A stretch of 64,000 nt of DNA from Desulfobacteraceae bacterium Eth-SRB1 (GCA_004193555.1 RPGP01000001.1:918790-982789), one strand, 5' to 3'. Positions 33,105-42,142 are shown, counted from the stretch's first letter. Notes: a model not told the origin generated them from the letters alone. Program-made: numbers and translations.

Positions 33105-34523
33105 ATGAACATTCCCAGAATTATTATCGCGGCTTTGCGGGGAGGAGCCGGGAAAACCATACTATCGATTGGTATTATTGCCGCATGGACTAATCTTGGG
33201 AAAAGAGTAGTTCCTTTCAAAAAAGGTCCCGATTATATTGATGCAGGCTGGTTAGCGCTTGCGGCAGGCAGACCCTGCTATAATCTGGACACCTTCATGA
33301 TAAAAGAAGAGCAAGTCCTTAACTCATTCCTTTCACATTCCATAAACAGAGATATTGCGGTTATAGAAGGAAACCGTGGCTTATACGACGGCTTAGATGT
33401 TGAGGGAAGCACAAGCACAGCAGAGCTGGCAAAGCTGCTTAAAGCTCCTGTTGTTTTGTGTATTGATTGCACAAAGACCACAAGAACTATGGCTGCGGTT
33501 GTTTCCGGCTGCATCCGGTTTGATCCGGATGTTAAGATAAGCGGGGTTATATTAAACCGCATTGCCGGGCCAAGACATGAAAATATACTCCGCAAAAGCA
33601 TAGAGCATTACTGTGGTGTGCCTGTATTAGGCGCTGTGCCTAAATTAGGCAGGCAGAATTTTCCTGAAAGACACATGGGGCTTATTCCAACTCCCGAACA
33701 TGACTGGGCAAACGACTCAATAGAAACCGCCTCTCAAACAGCATCGAAATATCTTGACCTTGACGCGATAGAGAAGATCGCAAACGAATCCTCCCGAGCA
33801 ACGAGCAACGAGCAACGAGCAACGAGTAACCAGCAACGAGTAACCAGTAACCAGCAACCAGCAACCAGAATAGGCATATTCAAAGATTCAGCATTCCAGT
33901 TCTACTATCCTGAAAATATTGAGGCGCTTATTTCATCAGGGGCCGAGACTGTATTTATCAGCCCATTTACAAGCGATTCAATTCCACCGGTTGATGCATT
34001 ATATATTGGCGGCGGATTTCCGGAAACACATGCAGAGGAACTAACGCAAAATGTAAAATTCAGACAGAAATTAAAGGCGCTGGCAGAGGATGGTCTTCCA
34101 ATATATGCTGAATGCGGTGGCTTGATGTATCTTGGTGAAGAACTTGTGCTGGATGGAAAATTATACCCCATGGCCGGTGTTCTACCGATTGTTTTTGGCC
34201 TTTCTAAAAGACCGCAGGGACACGGATACACAATCATTACAGTAGAAAGAAAAAATCCGTATTATGAAGTCGGCGTCGAGATCAAAGGCCATGAGTTTCA
34301 CTATTCGCAGGTGTTAAAATGGCTTGGGGATGATAATGATCTCGCGTTTAACATGAAAAGGGGAGCCGGTTTTATTAACAAAAGAGATGGCATCTGTTAT
34401 AAAAACGTTCTTGCAACTTATACCCATATCCACGCTCTTGGCACACCTTCCTGGGCAGAGGCCCTGGTTAACAATGCAATTACTTATAGTAAGCGTTCAC
34501 GGAACGCTGAAATTAGAAATTAA
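33105..34523 (+). CDS. cobB: Cobyrinate a,c-diamide synthase (CobB/CbiA, DsrN-like)
   Basis: This enzyme amidates cobyrinic acid; in sulfate reducers the gene near dsrABD is called dsrN and is thought to amidate siroheme for DsrAB. The N-terminal dethiobiotin-synthetase-like domain has the P-loop ALRGGAGKTILSIG and KKGPDYIDAGWLALAAGRPC. The C-terminal class I glutamine amidotransferase has AECGGLMYLGE with the nucleophile cysteine, YIGGGFPETHAEEL, and HEFHYSQV. ATG 33105 (MNIPRIIIAALRGG) is the family start; the frame opens at GTG 33087. Residues near 231-254 are an inserted low-complexity repeat between the domains. Confidence 0.93.
   Translation: MNIPRIIIAALRGGAGKTILSIGIIAAWTNLGKRVVPFKKGPDYIDAGWLALAAGRPCYNLDTFMIKEEQVLNSFLSHSINRDIAVIEGNRGLYDGLDVEGSTSTAELAKLLKAPVVLCIDCTKTTRTMAAVVSGCIRFDPDVKISGVILNRIAGPRHENILRKSIEHYCGVPVLGAVPKLGRQNFPERHMGLIPTPEHDWANDSIETASQTASKYLDLDAIEKIANESSRATSNEQRATSNQQRVTSNQQPATRIGIFKDSAFQFYYPENIEALISSGAETVFISPFTSDSIPPVDALYIGGGFPETHAEELTQNVKFRQKLKALAEDGLPIYAECGGLMYLGEELVLDGKLYPMAGVLPIVFGLSKRPQGHGYTIITVERKNPYYEVGVEIKGHEFHYSQVLKWLGDDNDLAFNMKRGAGFINKRDGICYKNVLATYTHIHALGTPSWAEALVNNAITYSKRSRNAEIRN
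33796..33868 (+). repeat. In-frame tandem word repeat inside cobB
   Basis: Words such as GAGCAACGAGCAACGA and GTAACCAGCAACGAGTAACC are repeated about nine times. In the cobB frame they read RATSNEQRATSNQQRVTSNQ. The same words occur in the non-coding spacer at 28225-28262. The insertion lies in the linker between the two CobB domains and keeps the frame. Confidence 0.85.
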
Positions 34524-34856
34524 GTAACTGTTTAGCTTTTTAAAACGAATTCAAACTTACGGATTTGTTGTGAACCGCAGAATATCGAACAAGGAATTAT
34601 GAATGTCGAAGTAAGGTATTCTATCATTTTTATTATTATAAAAGATAGAGCGCAGCGATTCCATAATTCATCATTCGAAATTCCCTGTTCGATATTCAAA
34701 TAATACTTGCTTGACTCAGCAATATTTGTCTCGTTTGACTCAGATGACTCGTTCCCACGCTCCTGCGTGGGAATGCATACCTGCTTTCCCCAAAATTTCC
34801 AATTTCAAGTTGTAGGTTGGGTTGAGCAAAGCGAAACCCAACATAAGTCTGTTGCA
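34524..34856. repeat. Repeat-filled intergenic region
   Basis: Three palindromic elements: 34580-34697 with ends GAATATCGAACA and TGTTCGATATTC; a hairpin TTCCCACGC-TCCT-GCGTGGGAA at 34752-34773; and a family D unit at 34812-34842 (GTAGGTTGGGTTGAGC ... GAAACCCAAC). No gene was seen. Confidence 0.75.
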
Positions 34857-34903
34857 ATAAAAAAACAGGGCAAACATCTAACAGATGTCCGCCCTGTTTT
34901 TTT
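34857..34903 (-). terminator. Terminator of the cytochrome c3 gene
   Basis: AACAGGGC and GCCCTGTT enclose a second pair, ACATCT and AGATGT. A run of seven T's flanks each side, so it can act in both directions. It lies 17 bp after the cytochrome stop. Confidence 0.88.
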
Positions 34904-34919
34904 AACTTTTATTTACAGG

Positions 34920-35384
34920 TTACCTCTTTTTTTTTGGATGGCACTTTGAACAGGTTGTAGGCGCTGCTTTTGTGCCGCTTTTTTTGTTGAATTTCTTATG
35001 GCAGCCCTTGCAGTTGTAATGCAATGCCTCGGCGTGATAATCCAGTCTTTGCTTTTTATTAAGCTTTGGAGCGCCCTTTCCCTTTGGTCTTTCGCTTGGT
35101 TTTTTATGGCACTCAATGCAGTTTTGAACCTCATCACCCATTTTCAGATTATTAAGCGGTTTGTTGTTTGCATCATGGTGACATTCTCCGCAGCCTGCCT
35201 TGTATTCCTCAGCATGCTTCTTGTGGGAAAAGGTAACTATACCCTTTTTATGTTTAGAATACGCCTTGTTATCCATCTTGACAACATCAGGCACCGTGGT
35301 TCCCGCATAAAGACCGGTTGCGAGGAACAAAGCAGCAATACCTATAATACCTACAAATACTAAATATTTTTTATTCATATACAT
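34920..35384 (-). CDS. Tetraheme cytochrome c3 (class III cytochrome c)
   Basis: 154 residues with an N-terminal signal (KYLVFVGIIGIAALFLATGLYA), so it is periplasmic. Four heme-binding motifs are visible: CGECH, CIECH, CKGCH and CSKCH, all CxxCH. Extra histidines (SHKKHAEEY, YHAEALHY) can be the distal ligands. Cytochrome c3 takes electrons from periplasmic hydrogenases and formate dehydrogenases and passes them to membrane complexes such as Qrc or Tmc. AGGAGGT lies six bases before ATG 35384. It is monocistronic with a clean terminator. The HydAB enzyme of this window is a plausible donor. Confidence 0.93.
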   Translation of the reverse strand: MYMNKKYLVFVGIIGIAALFLATGLYAGTTVPDVVKMDNKAYSKHKKGIVTFSHKKHAEEYKAGCGECHHDANNKPLNNLKMGDEVQNCIECHKKPSERPKGKGAPKLNKKQRLDYHAEALHYNCKGCHKKFNKKSGTKAAPTTCSKCHPKKKR

Positions 35385-35505
35385 GTTTCACCTCCTTCCA
35401 TTATTCATTATATGAATTTATTAAAATATTAATTTTCATTACAGTTAAATCATTTATCAAGCAAAAACAATTTTGTCAATGATAAAGAAAATGTTTGAAC
35501 ATTCT

Positions 35506-36258
35506 CTAATTATTCTCATCATCCTTATTCGATTTTTTTTTGCCAAAAGCCCTGGCTCCTAAGATGCTTATTTCATATAAAATCATCAAAGGCAGCGCCA
35601 TCATAACCTGAGTTACAACATCCGGCGGTGTTATTATGGCAGCGCCGACAAAAAACAGAATCAGGGCGTATTTTCTGTTTTTTTTCAAAAAGTCGACTGA
35701 AACTATGCCTAATCTGGCCAAAAATGTAATGACGATGGGGAGTTCAAAAACAAGTCCAAAGGCAAGAAGCAGCTTAGCGGAAAAACCTAAATATTCCTTC
35801 ATTGATGGAAGAGCCTGTATGCTGTCAGAGGCAAATCCAAGAAAAAATTTAAATCCAAAGGGGAAAACAACAAAATATCCAAAGAGGGCGCCTCCTATAA
35901 AAAAAAAGGAGGAAAGAAAAACTATAGGAACAAGAAGACCTCTTTCCTTTTTATATAAACCCGGAGCAAGAAACATCCAGAATTCATACAGGATAACCGG
36001 GGCAGCCAGCATAATACCGGACAGAAGAGCTACTTTTAGATAAGTAAAAAAAGCCTCGGGAAGACCGGTGAATATAAGCTTGTCACCTGTTCCCATTGCA
36101 GATATCAAAGGATGAGCTAAAATATCAAATATTTTTTCCTTAAAACCGTATGAAAGAACAAACCCTATACCGATAGCTATAAAACAGGCGACAAGACGCT
36201 TTCTGAGCTCTTCGAGGTGGCCGGTAAAAGGGATTTTCTCAGACTCATTTTCAGTCAT
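35506..36258 (-). CDS. tatC: Twin-arginine translocase subunit TatC
   Basis: 250 residues with six membrane helices. TatC with TatB recognises twin-arginine signals and, with TatA, exports folded proteins such as the hydrogenase HydAB. Family signatures: [20 protein letters not shown] with the conserved glutamate, [20 protein letters not shown], and [16 protein letters not shown]-like motifs; C-terminal [20 protein letters not shown]. It overlaps the tatA/B stop by 8 bp, so the two are coupled. Confidence 0.96.
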   Translation of the reverse strand: MTENESEKIPFTGHLEELRKRLVACFIAIGIGFVLSYGFKEKIFDILAHPLISAMGTGDKLIFTGLPEAFFTYLKVALLSGIMLAAPVILYEFWMFLAPGLYKKERGLLVPIVFLSSFFFIGGALFGYFVVFPFGFKFFLGFASDSIQALPSMKEYLGFSAKLLLAFGLVFELPIVITFLARLGIVSVDFLKKNRKYALILFFVGAAIITPPDVVTQVMMALPLMILYEISILGARAFGKKKSNKDDENN

Positions 36259-36592
36259 CTTTTAAAGATCCTTTATCCTCTTGCTCTTTTGGTTCTTTTT
36301 CGCTTTTTTTATCATTTGAAGATGCTGAAACCTTCTGATCTTTATCGTCAAAACCAATATTATTTACATCTACAGCTTCCTTGATATCGTGATTCATTTC
36401 ATCAAAGACTTTTTTTACATCTGTCAATTCATTATCTACATTTATTGATTCTTTTAATTCACTTGTAGCCTTCTTAAATTCGCGCAAAGCACGGCCCAGG
36501 GATTTTGCAAGCTCCGGAAGTTTTTTTGGGCCAAGAACTATAAGGGCTACAGCCGCTATTAAAATCATTTCAGGCATACCAATGCCAAACAT
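36251..36592 (-). CDS. TatA/TatB-family translocase subunit
   Basis: 113 residues: one membrane helix ([20 protein letters not shown]), the amphipathic helix ([20 protein letters not shown]) and a long acidic tail. The GPKKLPEL hinge is diagnostic. In deltaproteobacteria one such protein can serve as TatA, TatB or both; the length and acidic tail are closer to TatB. It overlaps tatC by 8 bp. Confidence 0.93.
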   Translation of the reverse strand: MFGIGMPEMILIAAVALIVLGPKKLPELAKSLGRALREFKKATSELKESINVDNELTDVKKVFDEMNHDIKEAVDVNNIGFDDKDQKVSASSNDKKSEKEPKEQEDKGSLKDD

Positions 36593-36939
36593 ATAACTAC
36601 TCCTAAACTAAAATAACTAAGGTCTGAACGAAAACCCTTGGCGCATGATTTGTTGGGTTTCGCTTACTGGAATCATATTTTGGTAATTACTTGATATTCG
36701 TAGGTTGGGTTGAGGCGCGAAACTAAGCGAAGCCGGTGCTCAACCCAACCTACAAGAAATCGGACTTTTTGTTCAGCCATTACCTACTTATTTCTCAGAG
36801 AATTGTCAAGACTGATAGACTTGTATGGTGCAATAAAATAGGACGGCTTTAGCCGCCAGCCAAAGCTGCACAGATCTTGACCCCTCGACTACTCGACTAC
36901 CCCGCCGTGCTCGCGCACTGTCGCGGCAGGTCGACTAAT
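36593..36939. repeat. Intergenic region with family D repeat and word repeats
   Basis: The family D palindrome at 36710-36753 (GTAGGTTGGGTTGAGG ... CAACCCAACCTAC) is preceded by TTGGTAATTACTTGATATTC, which also flanks the copy at 25719. CTCGACTACTCGACTACCC at 36886 belongs to the same word family as 28130-28170. No gene. Confidence 0.75.
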
Positions 36940-38145
36940 TTACGGTTTTAGAATAAGAAAGTACAGTTTGCCCAGATGTTTCATGTGGCCGGCGGCGATT
37001 TCAGCATATAACCCGTTTCCGTAAAACAGGTCTGCTCGGCCAGGGCCTTTAATTGCTCCACCAGTGTCATGGTTTAGAACAAAACGCTTGAAATTTCTCC
37101 AAATATGAATCTGTCCTGAGCCGTCGATTAAAGGTTTTTTAGTTTCAATAAATGCCAGAGCTCCTGCTGGTAATATGCGCCTGTCCAGAGCTATGGATCT
37201 TCCCGGAGTCAATTTGACATTAAGGCAGCCAAGTGGCCCCTCCTTTTCAATTTTAAAAAATATATAACTTGGGTTGTAATTTAAAATTGTCTTAAGTTCT
37301 TCAGGATTATCATTTAAATATGAGCGGATTTTTTGCATTGACATCTGCGATCTGGAAATTTTTCCATTCTCAATAAGCAGTTTTCCTATACTGCGGTATG
37401 GCCGGCCGTTTGTAGCATGATAATGAACATTAATTATTTGACCACTATCAAAGTAAATTCTTCCTGACCCCTGGATTTGAAGAAAAAAGAGATCAACCGG
37501 ATCATTTACCCAGGCAATTATTTCGGTTTTTCCTTTAAGAGAACCTTCATAATCGATTTCATTTCGTTCATGATAAGGCACAAATGCCTGATCAAAATAT
37601 CTTCCGATTATTTTTTCTCCTTTAAAACGTGGCGAAAACAATGAAAGGTCAACAGTGATCAGATCGTCAGGACGGGCATAAACCGGGAACCTGTATTCAT
37701 TAGTTTGCCTGAGACTTCCCTTTAAAACCGGTTCATAATACCCTGTAAAGAGTACCTGCCCGGGCTTACTGCCTCCGATAGACTTATAAACCAGGTAGTT
37801 AGACCTGACAAATCGGTTTAAATTCTGCTTTGACGGTTTGGTTTGAATATAATTTTTAAAATGCTTTAGAGACTCAATCATGTGGGTGGCGCTGAAAAAG
37901 TCGTTTCCAAACTTAAACTTTTTTGAAGGGGAAACCAGTTTGAAATATGAAATACTATTGCAAATGCCGCACTCCAGTTCATCATATCCCATGTCGTCTG
38001 AAAAGACCGGATATTCTGATAATGGAATACGATGTAAAGCTGTTTTTTCGGAAATATCAGGCTGTATTTTGTAAGCAGCACATCCAGCCATAAAAAGGAA
38101 AAACAAAATGGCAATAAGATATATGCGGGGATTAAAAAAAGGCAT
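36940..38145 (-). CDS. mltA: Membrane-bound lytic murein transglycosylase A
   Basis: 401 residues. A lipoprotein signal (FFLFMAGCAAY, lipobox cysteine at about 22) anchors it in the outer membrane. MltA cleaves the glycan strands of peptidoglycan. Visible regions are VLFTGYYEPVLKGSL, EIIAWVNDPVDLFFLQIQGS, the active-site neighbourhood ATNGRPYRSIGKLLIENGKI, and the C-terminal 3D domain FVLNHDTGGAIKGPGRADLF with its aspartates. It is complete. moaC lies 22 bp upstream in the same direction. Confidence 0.95.
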   Translation of the reverse strand: MPFFNPRIYLIAILFFLFMAGCAAYKIQPDISEKTALHRIPLSEYPVFSDDMGYDELECGICNSISYFKLVSPSKKFKFGNDFFSATHMIESLKHFKNYIQTKPSKQNLNRFVRSNYLVYKSIGGSKPGQVLFTGYYEPVLKGSLRQTNEYRFPVYARPDDLITVDLSLFSPRFKGEKIIGRYFDQAFVPYHERNEIDYEGSLKGKTEIIAWVNDPVDLFFLQIQGSGRIYFDSGQIINVHYHATNGRPYRSIGKLLIENGKISRSQMSMQKIRSYLNDNPEELKTILNYNPSYIFFKIEKEGPLGCLNVKLTPGRSIALDRRILPAGALAFIETKKPLIDGSGQIHIWRNFKRFVLNHDTGGAIKGPGRADLFYGNGLYAEIAAGHMKHLGKLYFLILKP

Positions 38146-38167
38146 AAGTATTATCGGTCAAGATAGT

Positions 38168-38659
38168 TTAAAGTTTTCTTTTAAAGACGCCGCTTTTTCC
38201 GCCCGACTTTTCAAGCAGATAAATATCCGAAATAACCATTTCTTTATCATAAGATTTGCACATATCATAAATGGTAAGCGCTGCCACAGAAGCTGCTGTC
38301 AGAGCTTCCATTTCAACACCTGTCCGGCCCAAAAGCCTTGCTGAAGTTTCGATCCTGATAGAACTTGCTGCTTTATCAGGGAAGAAATCAACAGATATAT
38401 GTGTGATATTCAGGGGGTGACACATGGGGATTAATTCATGGGTCTTTTTTGCCGCCATAATACCGGCAATGCGGGCTGTTTCAAGAACATTTCCTTTTTT
38501 GACTGCTTGATTATAGATCATTTCAAAGGTTTCTGAACTCATTGTAACAACACCCTGTGCAACGGCAATTCTGTCGGACGGCTGCTTGGCTGTTACATCA
38601 ACCATCCGCACATGTCCTTTATCGTCAATATGTGTAAAGTCTTGCATTTCAAACTCCAA
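38168..38659 (-). CDS. moaC: Cyclic pyranopterin monophosphate synthase
   Basis: MoaC makes cPMP in molybdopterin biosynthesis from the MoaA product. The 163-residue protein has FTHIDDKGHVRMVDVTAKQP, the substrate-binding THELIPMCHPLNITHISVDF, and TGVEMEALTAASVAALTIYD with MCK after it. The active-site lysine and the histidines are present. It is complete in length. It is probably co-transcribed with mltA. A family C repeat separates it from hypD. Confidence 0.96.
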   Translation of the reverse strand: MEFEMQDFTHIDDKGHVRMVDVTAKQPSDRIAVAQGVVTMSSETFEMIYNQAVKKGNVLETARIAGIMAAKKTHELIPMCHPLNITHISVDFFPDKAASSIRIETSARLLGRTGVEMEALTAASVAALTIYDMCKSYDKEMVISDIYLLEKSGGKSGVFKRKL

Positions 38660-38679
38660 TTTTTACAAATTTAACTATA

Positions 38680-38808
38680 GATGGCTAAGTAAAAAGTTTC
38701 ATATACAAGGCGTAGTGATTTTTCAGGATCGAAGGCATACATATAGTATGTTAAGAGTCTGAAAAATCACTGCAACGCAGTAGATGGGACTTTTTACTAC
38801 GCCATCAA
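38680..38808. repeat. Palindromic repeat, family C
   Basis: Ends GATGGCTAAGTAAAAAG and CTTTTTACTACGCCATC; the internal pair AGTGATTTTTCAG and CTGAAAAATCACT forms a strong hairpin. The right end overlaps the stop of hypD. Confidence 0.85.
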
Positions 38809-39896
38809 CTATTGTGATATCTATAATATGCTGCACAGGTTCCTTCGCTGGAAACCATACACGGGCCAACCGGATCCATTGGTGTGCAGACCTTTTTATA
38901 TAGAGGGCACTCGGGAGGTATCTTCAAGCCTGTAAGAATCTCGCCGCAGGCACATCCCTTGGGGTCTTTTGATTCAGGCGCTGAAAATTCAATCATTTTT
39001 TCCGCATCAAAGGCGGAAAACTTTTTCCTGATTCTTAAACCACTTTTGGGTATTACCCCTAAACCGCGCCAGGCAACGTCAACTGTCTCAAAAACATCCT
39101 CCATGATTTTTTGAGCCTTTTTGTTTCCATCAAATGTTACGGCCCTTGGATATCCATTAATAAGTTCCGGGGCGCTTGATTCTATCTGTTCAACAAGTAT
39201 TGATATCGGCTGCAATATATCCGACGGTTCAAAACCGGCAACCACGCATGGTATTTTATACTTTTCAAACAGTGGAAGATAAGCCTTTGTGCCGATAATT
39301 ACGGAAACATGTCCTGGCAGAATAAAGCCGTCTATTTTCACATCTTTTGTTTGCATCAGGGCATCAAGGGCAGGAGGAACTGTTTTGTGGGCTGAAAAAA
39401 CAAAGAAATTTTTGACCTTTGACCTTTTTGATTCAATTATGGTTGCCGCTATGGTTGGAGCTGTTGTCTCAAAGCCCACGCCTAAAAAAACCACTTTTTT
39501 GTCAGAATGCTTTCTTGCGATTTCGAGAGCGTCAAATGTGGAATAAACAACGCGGATATCCCTGCCGTTTGCCCGCTCCTTTTGAAGGGATGAATCTGTT
39601 CCGGGGACCTTAATCAGATCCCCAAAGGTAGTAACAATGACATCATCTGCCCTGGCAAGCCCTATAAAGGCATCGATTTCCTTCTGTGCTGTAACACATA
39701 CGGGACAACCTGGGCCGGAAAGAAGCGAAATGGTGTCCGGAAGAAGCGAACGGATTCCGCTCTTAAAAATAGACATCGTATGGGTGCCGCACACCTCCAT
39801 CAAGCGCACATTTGTCTTGCTAACCCTTTTTATCCTGTCAACTATTGAAGTTGCAATTTCCTGATCTCTGTATTCTTCAAGATGTTTGATTGTCAT
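38805..39896 (-). CDS. hypD: Hydrogenase maturation factor HypD
   Basis: HypD, a [4Fe-4S] protein, assembles the Fe(CN)2CO unit with HypC and HypE. The 363-residue protein has the conserved thiol region CGTHTMSIFKSGIRSLLP, GPGCPVCVTAQKEID, VVFLGVGFETTAPTIAATI, FFVFSAHKTVPPALDALM, LPGHVSVIIGTKAYLPL, and the C-terminal cluster cysteines GCACGEIL, CPLYKKVCTP and CMVSSEGTCAAYY. It is complete and alone, 26 kb from hypF and hypC. The segment 39260-39427 is duplicated exactly at the left edge of the window. Its stop lies in a family C repeat. Confidence 0.97.
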   Translation of the reverse strand: MTIKHLEEYRDQEIATSIVDRIKRVSKTNVRLMEVCGTHTMSIFKSGIRSLLPDTISLLSGPGCPVCVTAQKEIDAFIGLARADDVIVTTFGDLIKVPGTDSSLQKERANGRDIRVVYSTFDALEIARKHSDKKVVFLGVGFETTAPTIAATIIESKRSKVKNFFVFSAHKTVPPALDALMQTKDVKIDGFILPGHVSVIIGTKAYLPLFEKYKIPCVVAGFEPSDILQPISILVEQIESSAPELINGYPRAVTFDGNKKAQKIMEDVFETVDVAWRGLGVIPKSGLRIRKKFSAFDAEKMIEFSAPESKDPKGCACGEILTGLKIPPECPLYKKVCTPMDPVGPCMVSSEGTCAAYYRYHNS

Positions 39897-40041
39897 TTTA
39901 TCTTCCGTTAATATGTGGTTTTTTAGTAATAAATTAAAAAATAATCATGAAAACACGAAACGAAGAAAGCGCGAAACAGAAAAAATGTAAAATTTACTTG
40001 CGCCCGACGTTTGTCCACGTTAGCTAACATCATTTTCTTTG
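39897..40041. other. Short spacer, nothing recognised
   Basis: AT-rich sequence with GAAACGAAGAAAGCGCGAAA low-complexity words. It should contain the hypD promoter on the minus strand. Confidence 0.4.
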
Positions 40042-40242
40042 TCAACAAAAGTGGCTGCCTAAAATCTTATATATTTGCCCGCTATGAATTTTCTTAACCT
40101 CAGCTTCATCCTGCAATGCCTGTATCAATGATTCCCTGTATCTTTCCGTCTGTGTCGGGAATTCATTTGTGAAACTAATTTCCCAAGATCGCTCTGCCTG
40201 ATCACGGCTGAAAAGCAAAGAATCAACTTCATCTGCTATCAA
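40042..40242 (-). CDS. Small hypothetical ORF, possible remnant
   Basis: 66 residues, unrecognised: MIADEVDSLLFSRDQAERSW and YRESLIQALQDEAEVKKIHS. It overlaps the end of a decayed deaminase copy by 4 bp. It may be the tail of another protein joined during the same rearrangement. No ribosome-binding site is clear. Confidence 0.3.
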   Translation of the reverse strand: MIADEVDSLLFSRDQAERSWEISFTNEFPTQTERYRESLIQALQDEAEVKKIHSGQIYKILGSHFC

Positions 40243-40556
40243 AACAGTCTCTTTATAATATACTGGAATCGTTCAGTTTGAATTTTTAAGAGTTCTAAAA
40301 TAATGTTCATTTTGAGCATTGGCTCATTTAAAATGAAAAAGATGGGTTCTGTGCCGAGCCCTACTATAACTCCTTGTTTAAGCATTGCCGGAACAGGCGC
40401 AACACCTGCCCCTAATTTCATGCTGCTTCCCGGATTGTGAGATACCTTTGTGACGGAAATGCCGATAACCGGATTTTCGACAACCTCCATAGAATCGGAC
40501 ATTGTCAGCAGGAAGCCGCCGGTTATCAGAAGGTCAAGATTATATCCGTTACCCAT
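40239..40556 (-). pseudogene. Internally deleted copy of the SAH/MTA deaminase
   Basis: The frame starts like the intact gene next door (LDLLITGGFLLTMSDSMEVV) and then jumps to the internal active-site region (KVSHNPGSSMKLGAGVAPVP, LKQGVIVGLGTEP). In the intact protein those pieces are about 250 residues apart. The metal-binding HxH and the GLGTDG aspartate are lost (GLGTEP), so it cannot be active. It is a tandem duplicate that decayed by deletion. Confidence 0.8.
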
Positions 40557-40562
40557 CTGTTA

Positions 40563-41891
40563 TCAACCGATTCCAAGGCTTTTTTTGATCCCAAGAGCGA
40601 TCTCTTTCACCTTTTTCATAACTTCGGACTCATTAATCGTTAAAAGCCGTCTGTCTTTCATAACAGTTTTTCCATTTATAATAACTGTGGATACATCAGA
40701 CCCGCTTACCGCATAAACAAGGTGAGAATAAGGATTATACATCGGGGTAAGGTGTGGTTTGTTCAAATCTATGGTAATGATATCAGCCTTCATTCCAGCC
40801 TTTAGAGAACCTGCAAGATTTTGTATTCCAAGGACCCGTGCGCCATTACAGGTCGCCATACGTGTAACAGTATGCGCAGACATGACTGTTGGATCAAGGC
40901 GTTCAACCTTCTCGAGCTTGGCTGCCGTATCCATCTCTTGAAGCATGTCGAGGTTATTATTACTGGCACACCCGTCCGTTCCAAGCCCAACAAGAATCCC
41001 ATGGTCTAACATGCTGGATATAGGAGCAACACCCGAGGCAAGCTTCATATTGCTTTCAGGATTATGAACAACCTTGCATCCGCTGTCTGCAAAGATTTTT
41101 ATATCCTCTTCGTCCATGCAGACGCAGTGAAAGGCAAAGAATCGCTCATTAAGATAACCAATATCTTTCAGGAAACTGGTTGCCCTTTTACCAAGTTTTT
41201 TTCTTAATTGTTTTGCTTCTGCTTTGTTTTCCAGAAAATGGGTAGCAATCGGAACATTATACCGGTCCGCCAAAGCCTTGGCATCTGTAAGAAGAGAGGG
41301 GGAACATGTGTATAATGAGTGGGGTTCAACCATGATGTTGATCAGCGAATCATCCGCCCATTTTTCAATGAGCGTTCTGGTATATTCCAGACCTTCAGCC
41401 GGTGTTTTAACATTGGGCGATGGAAAATCAAAAAGAACCTCTCCAAGAAGGCATCGCATGCCTGCCTCTTTTGCGGCCATTGCTGTTTCGTCTTCAAAAA
41501 TGTACATGTCACAGAATGTTGTTGTTCCTGATTTGATCATTTCCGCGCATGCCAGCAGACTTCCCCAAAAGGCCAGTTCTGTATTCACATTTTTAGCCTC
41601 GGCAGGAAATATATAATCGTTTAACCAGTCCATCAGTTCAATGTCATCCGCTATTCCTCTGAAGCAGGTCATTGCTGCATGGGTGTGGCTGTTAATAAGT
41701 CCCGGCATAATCAGATGATTTGTTGCGTCTATAATTTCTCTGGCTATATATTCTGCCTCGATTTCCTCCCGTTTCCCTACAGCAATAATATTTTCACCAT
41801 CAATGGCAACAGCGCCGTTTTCAATTACAGCTTCATTTTCATCCATCGTAAGCGCCAGCCCATTGGAAATTATAATATCAACTGCAGTCAT
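40563..41891 (-). CDS. mtaD: S-adenosylhomocysteine/5-methylthioadenosine deaminase
   Basis: An amidohydrolase that deaminates SAH or MTA to the inosine compounds. The 442-residue protein has the metal ligands in LINSHTHAAMTCFRGIADDI (HxH), SLYTCSPSLLTDAKALADRY, ATHFLENKAEAKQ with the third histidine, FFAFHCVCMDEEDIKIFA, and VGLGTDGCASNNNLDMLQEM with the aspartate. ATG 41891 (MTAVDIIISNG) is preferred; TTG 41900 would lie very close to the GGGAG site. A decayed copy lies immediately downstream. Confidence 0.92.
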   Translation of the reverse strand: MTAVDIIISNGLALTMDENEAVIENGAVAIDGENIIAVGKREEIEAEYIAREIIDATNHLIMPGLINSHTHAAMTCFRGIADDIELMDWLNDYIFPAEAKNVNTELAFWGSLLACAEMIKSGTTTFCDMYIFEDETAMAAKEAGMRCLLGEVLFDFPSPNVKTPAEGLEYTRTLIEKWADDSLINIMVEPHSLYTCSPSLLTDAKALADRYNVPIATHFLENKAEAKQLRKKLGKRATSFLKDIGYLNERFFAFHCVCMDEEDIKIFADSGCKVVHNPESNMKLASGVAPISSMLDHGILVGLGTDGCASNNNLDMLQEMDTAAKLEKVERLDPTVMSAHTVTRMATCNGARVLGIQNLAGSLKAGMKADIITIDLNKPHLTPMYNPYSHLVYAVSGSDVSTVIINGKTVMKDRRLLTINESEVMKKVKEIALGIKKSLGIG

Positions 41892-42142
41892 ATTCTTCAA
41901 AGCTCTCCCTTTCTATATATATTAAATTTAAGTTTCGCACCCTTGATTTCTATCAACATCAAGACGGTAAGGGTTGAAAATAACATTTTTACAGCGAAAT
42001 CATTTGCTTATATTTTGTAAACAACATCTAAGTGCAACATAGATTATGATCAGGCGCAGTAATTGGGCAAAAGGGGACGTTTTGCAAAGTCTCATATTAA
42101 CCTTCTCTTTGATTCTTATCTCTCGACTTTTTTACGACGCCA
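41892..42142. repeat. Intergenic region with partial family A (42053-42093) and C ends
   Basis: The right half of family A appears (GCGCAGTAATTGGGC, then GGGGACGTTTTGCAAAGTCTC). A family C end, GACTTTTTTACGACGCCATC, follows at 42127-42146 and overlaps the stop of the next gene. The mtaD promoter lies around 41920-41990. Confidence 0.7.
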
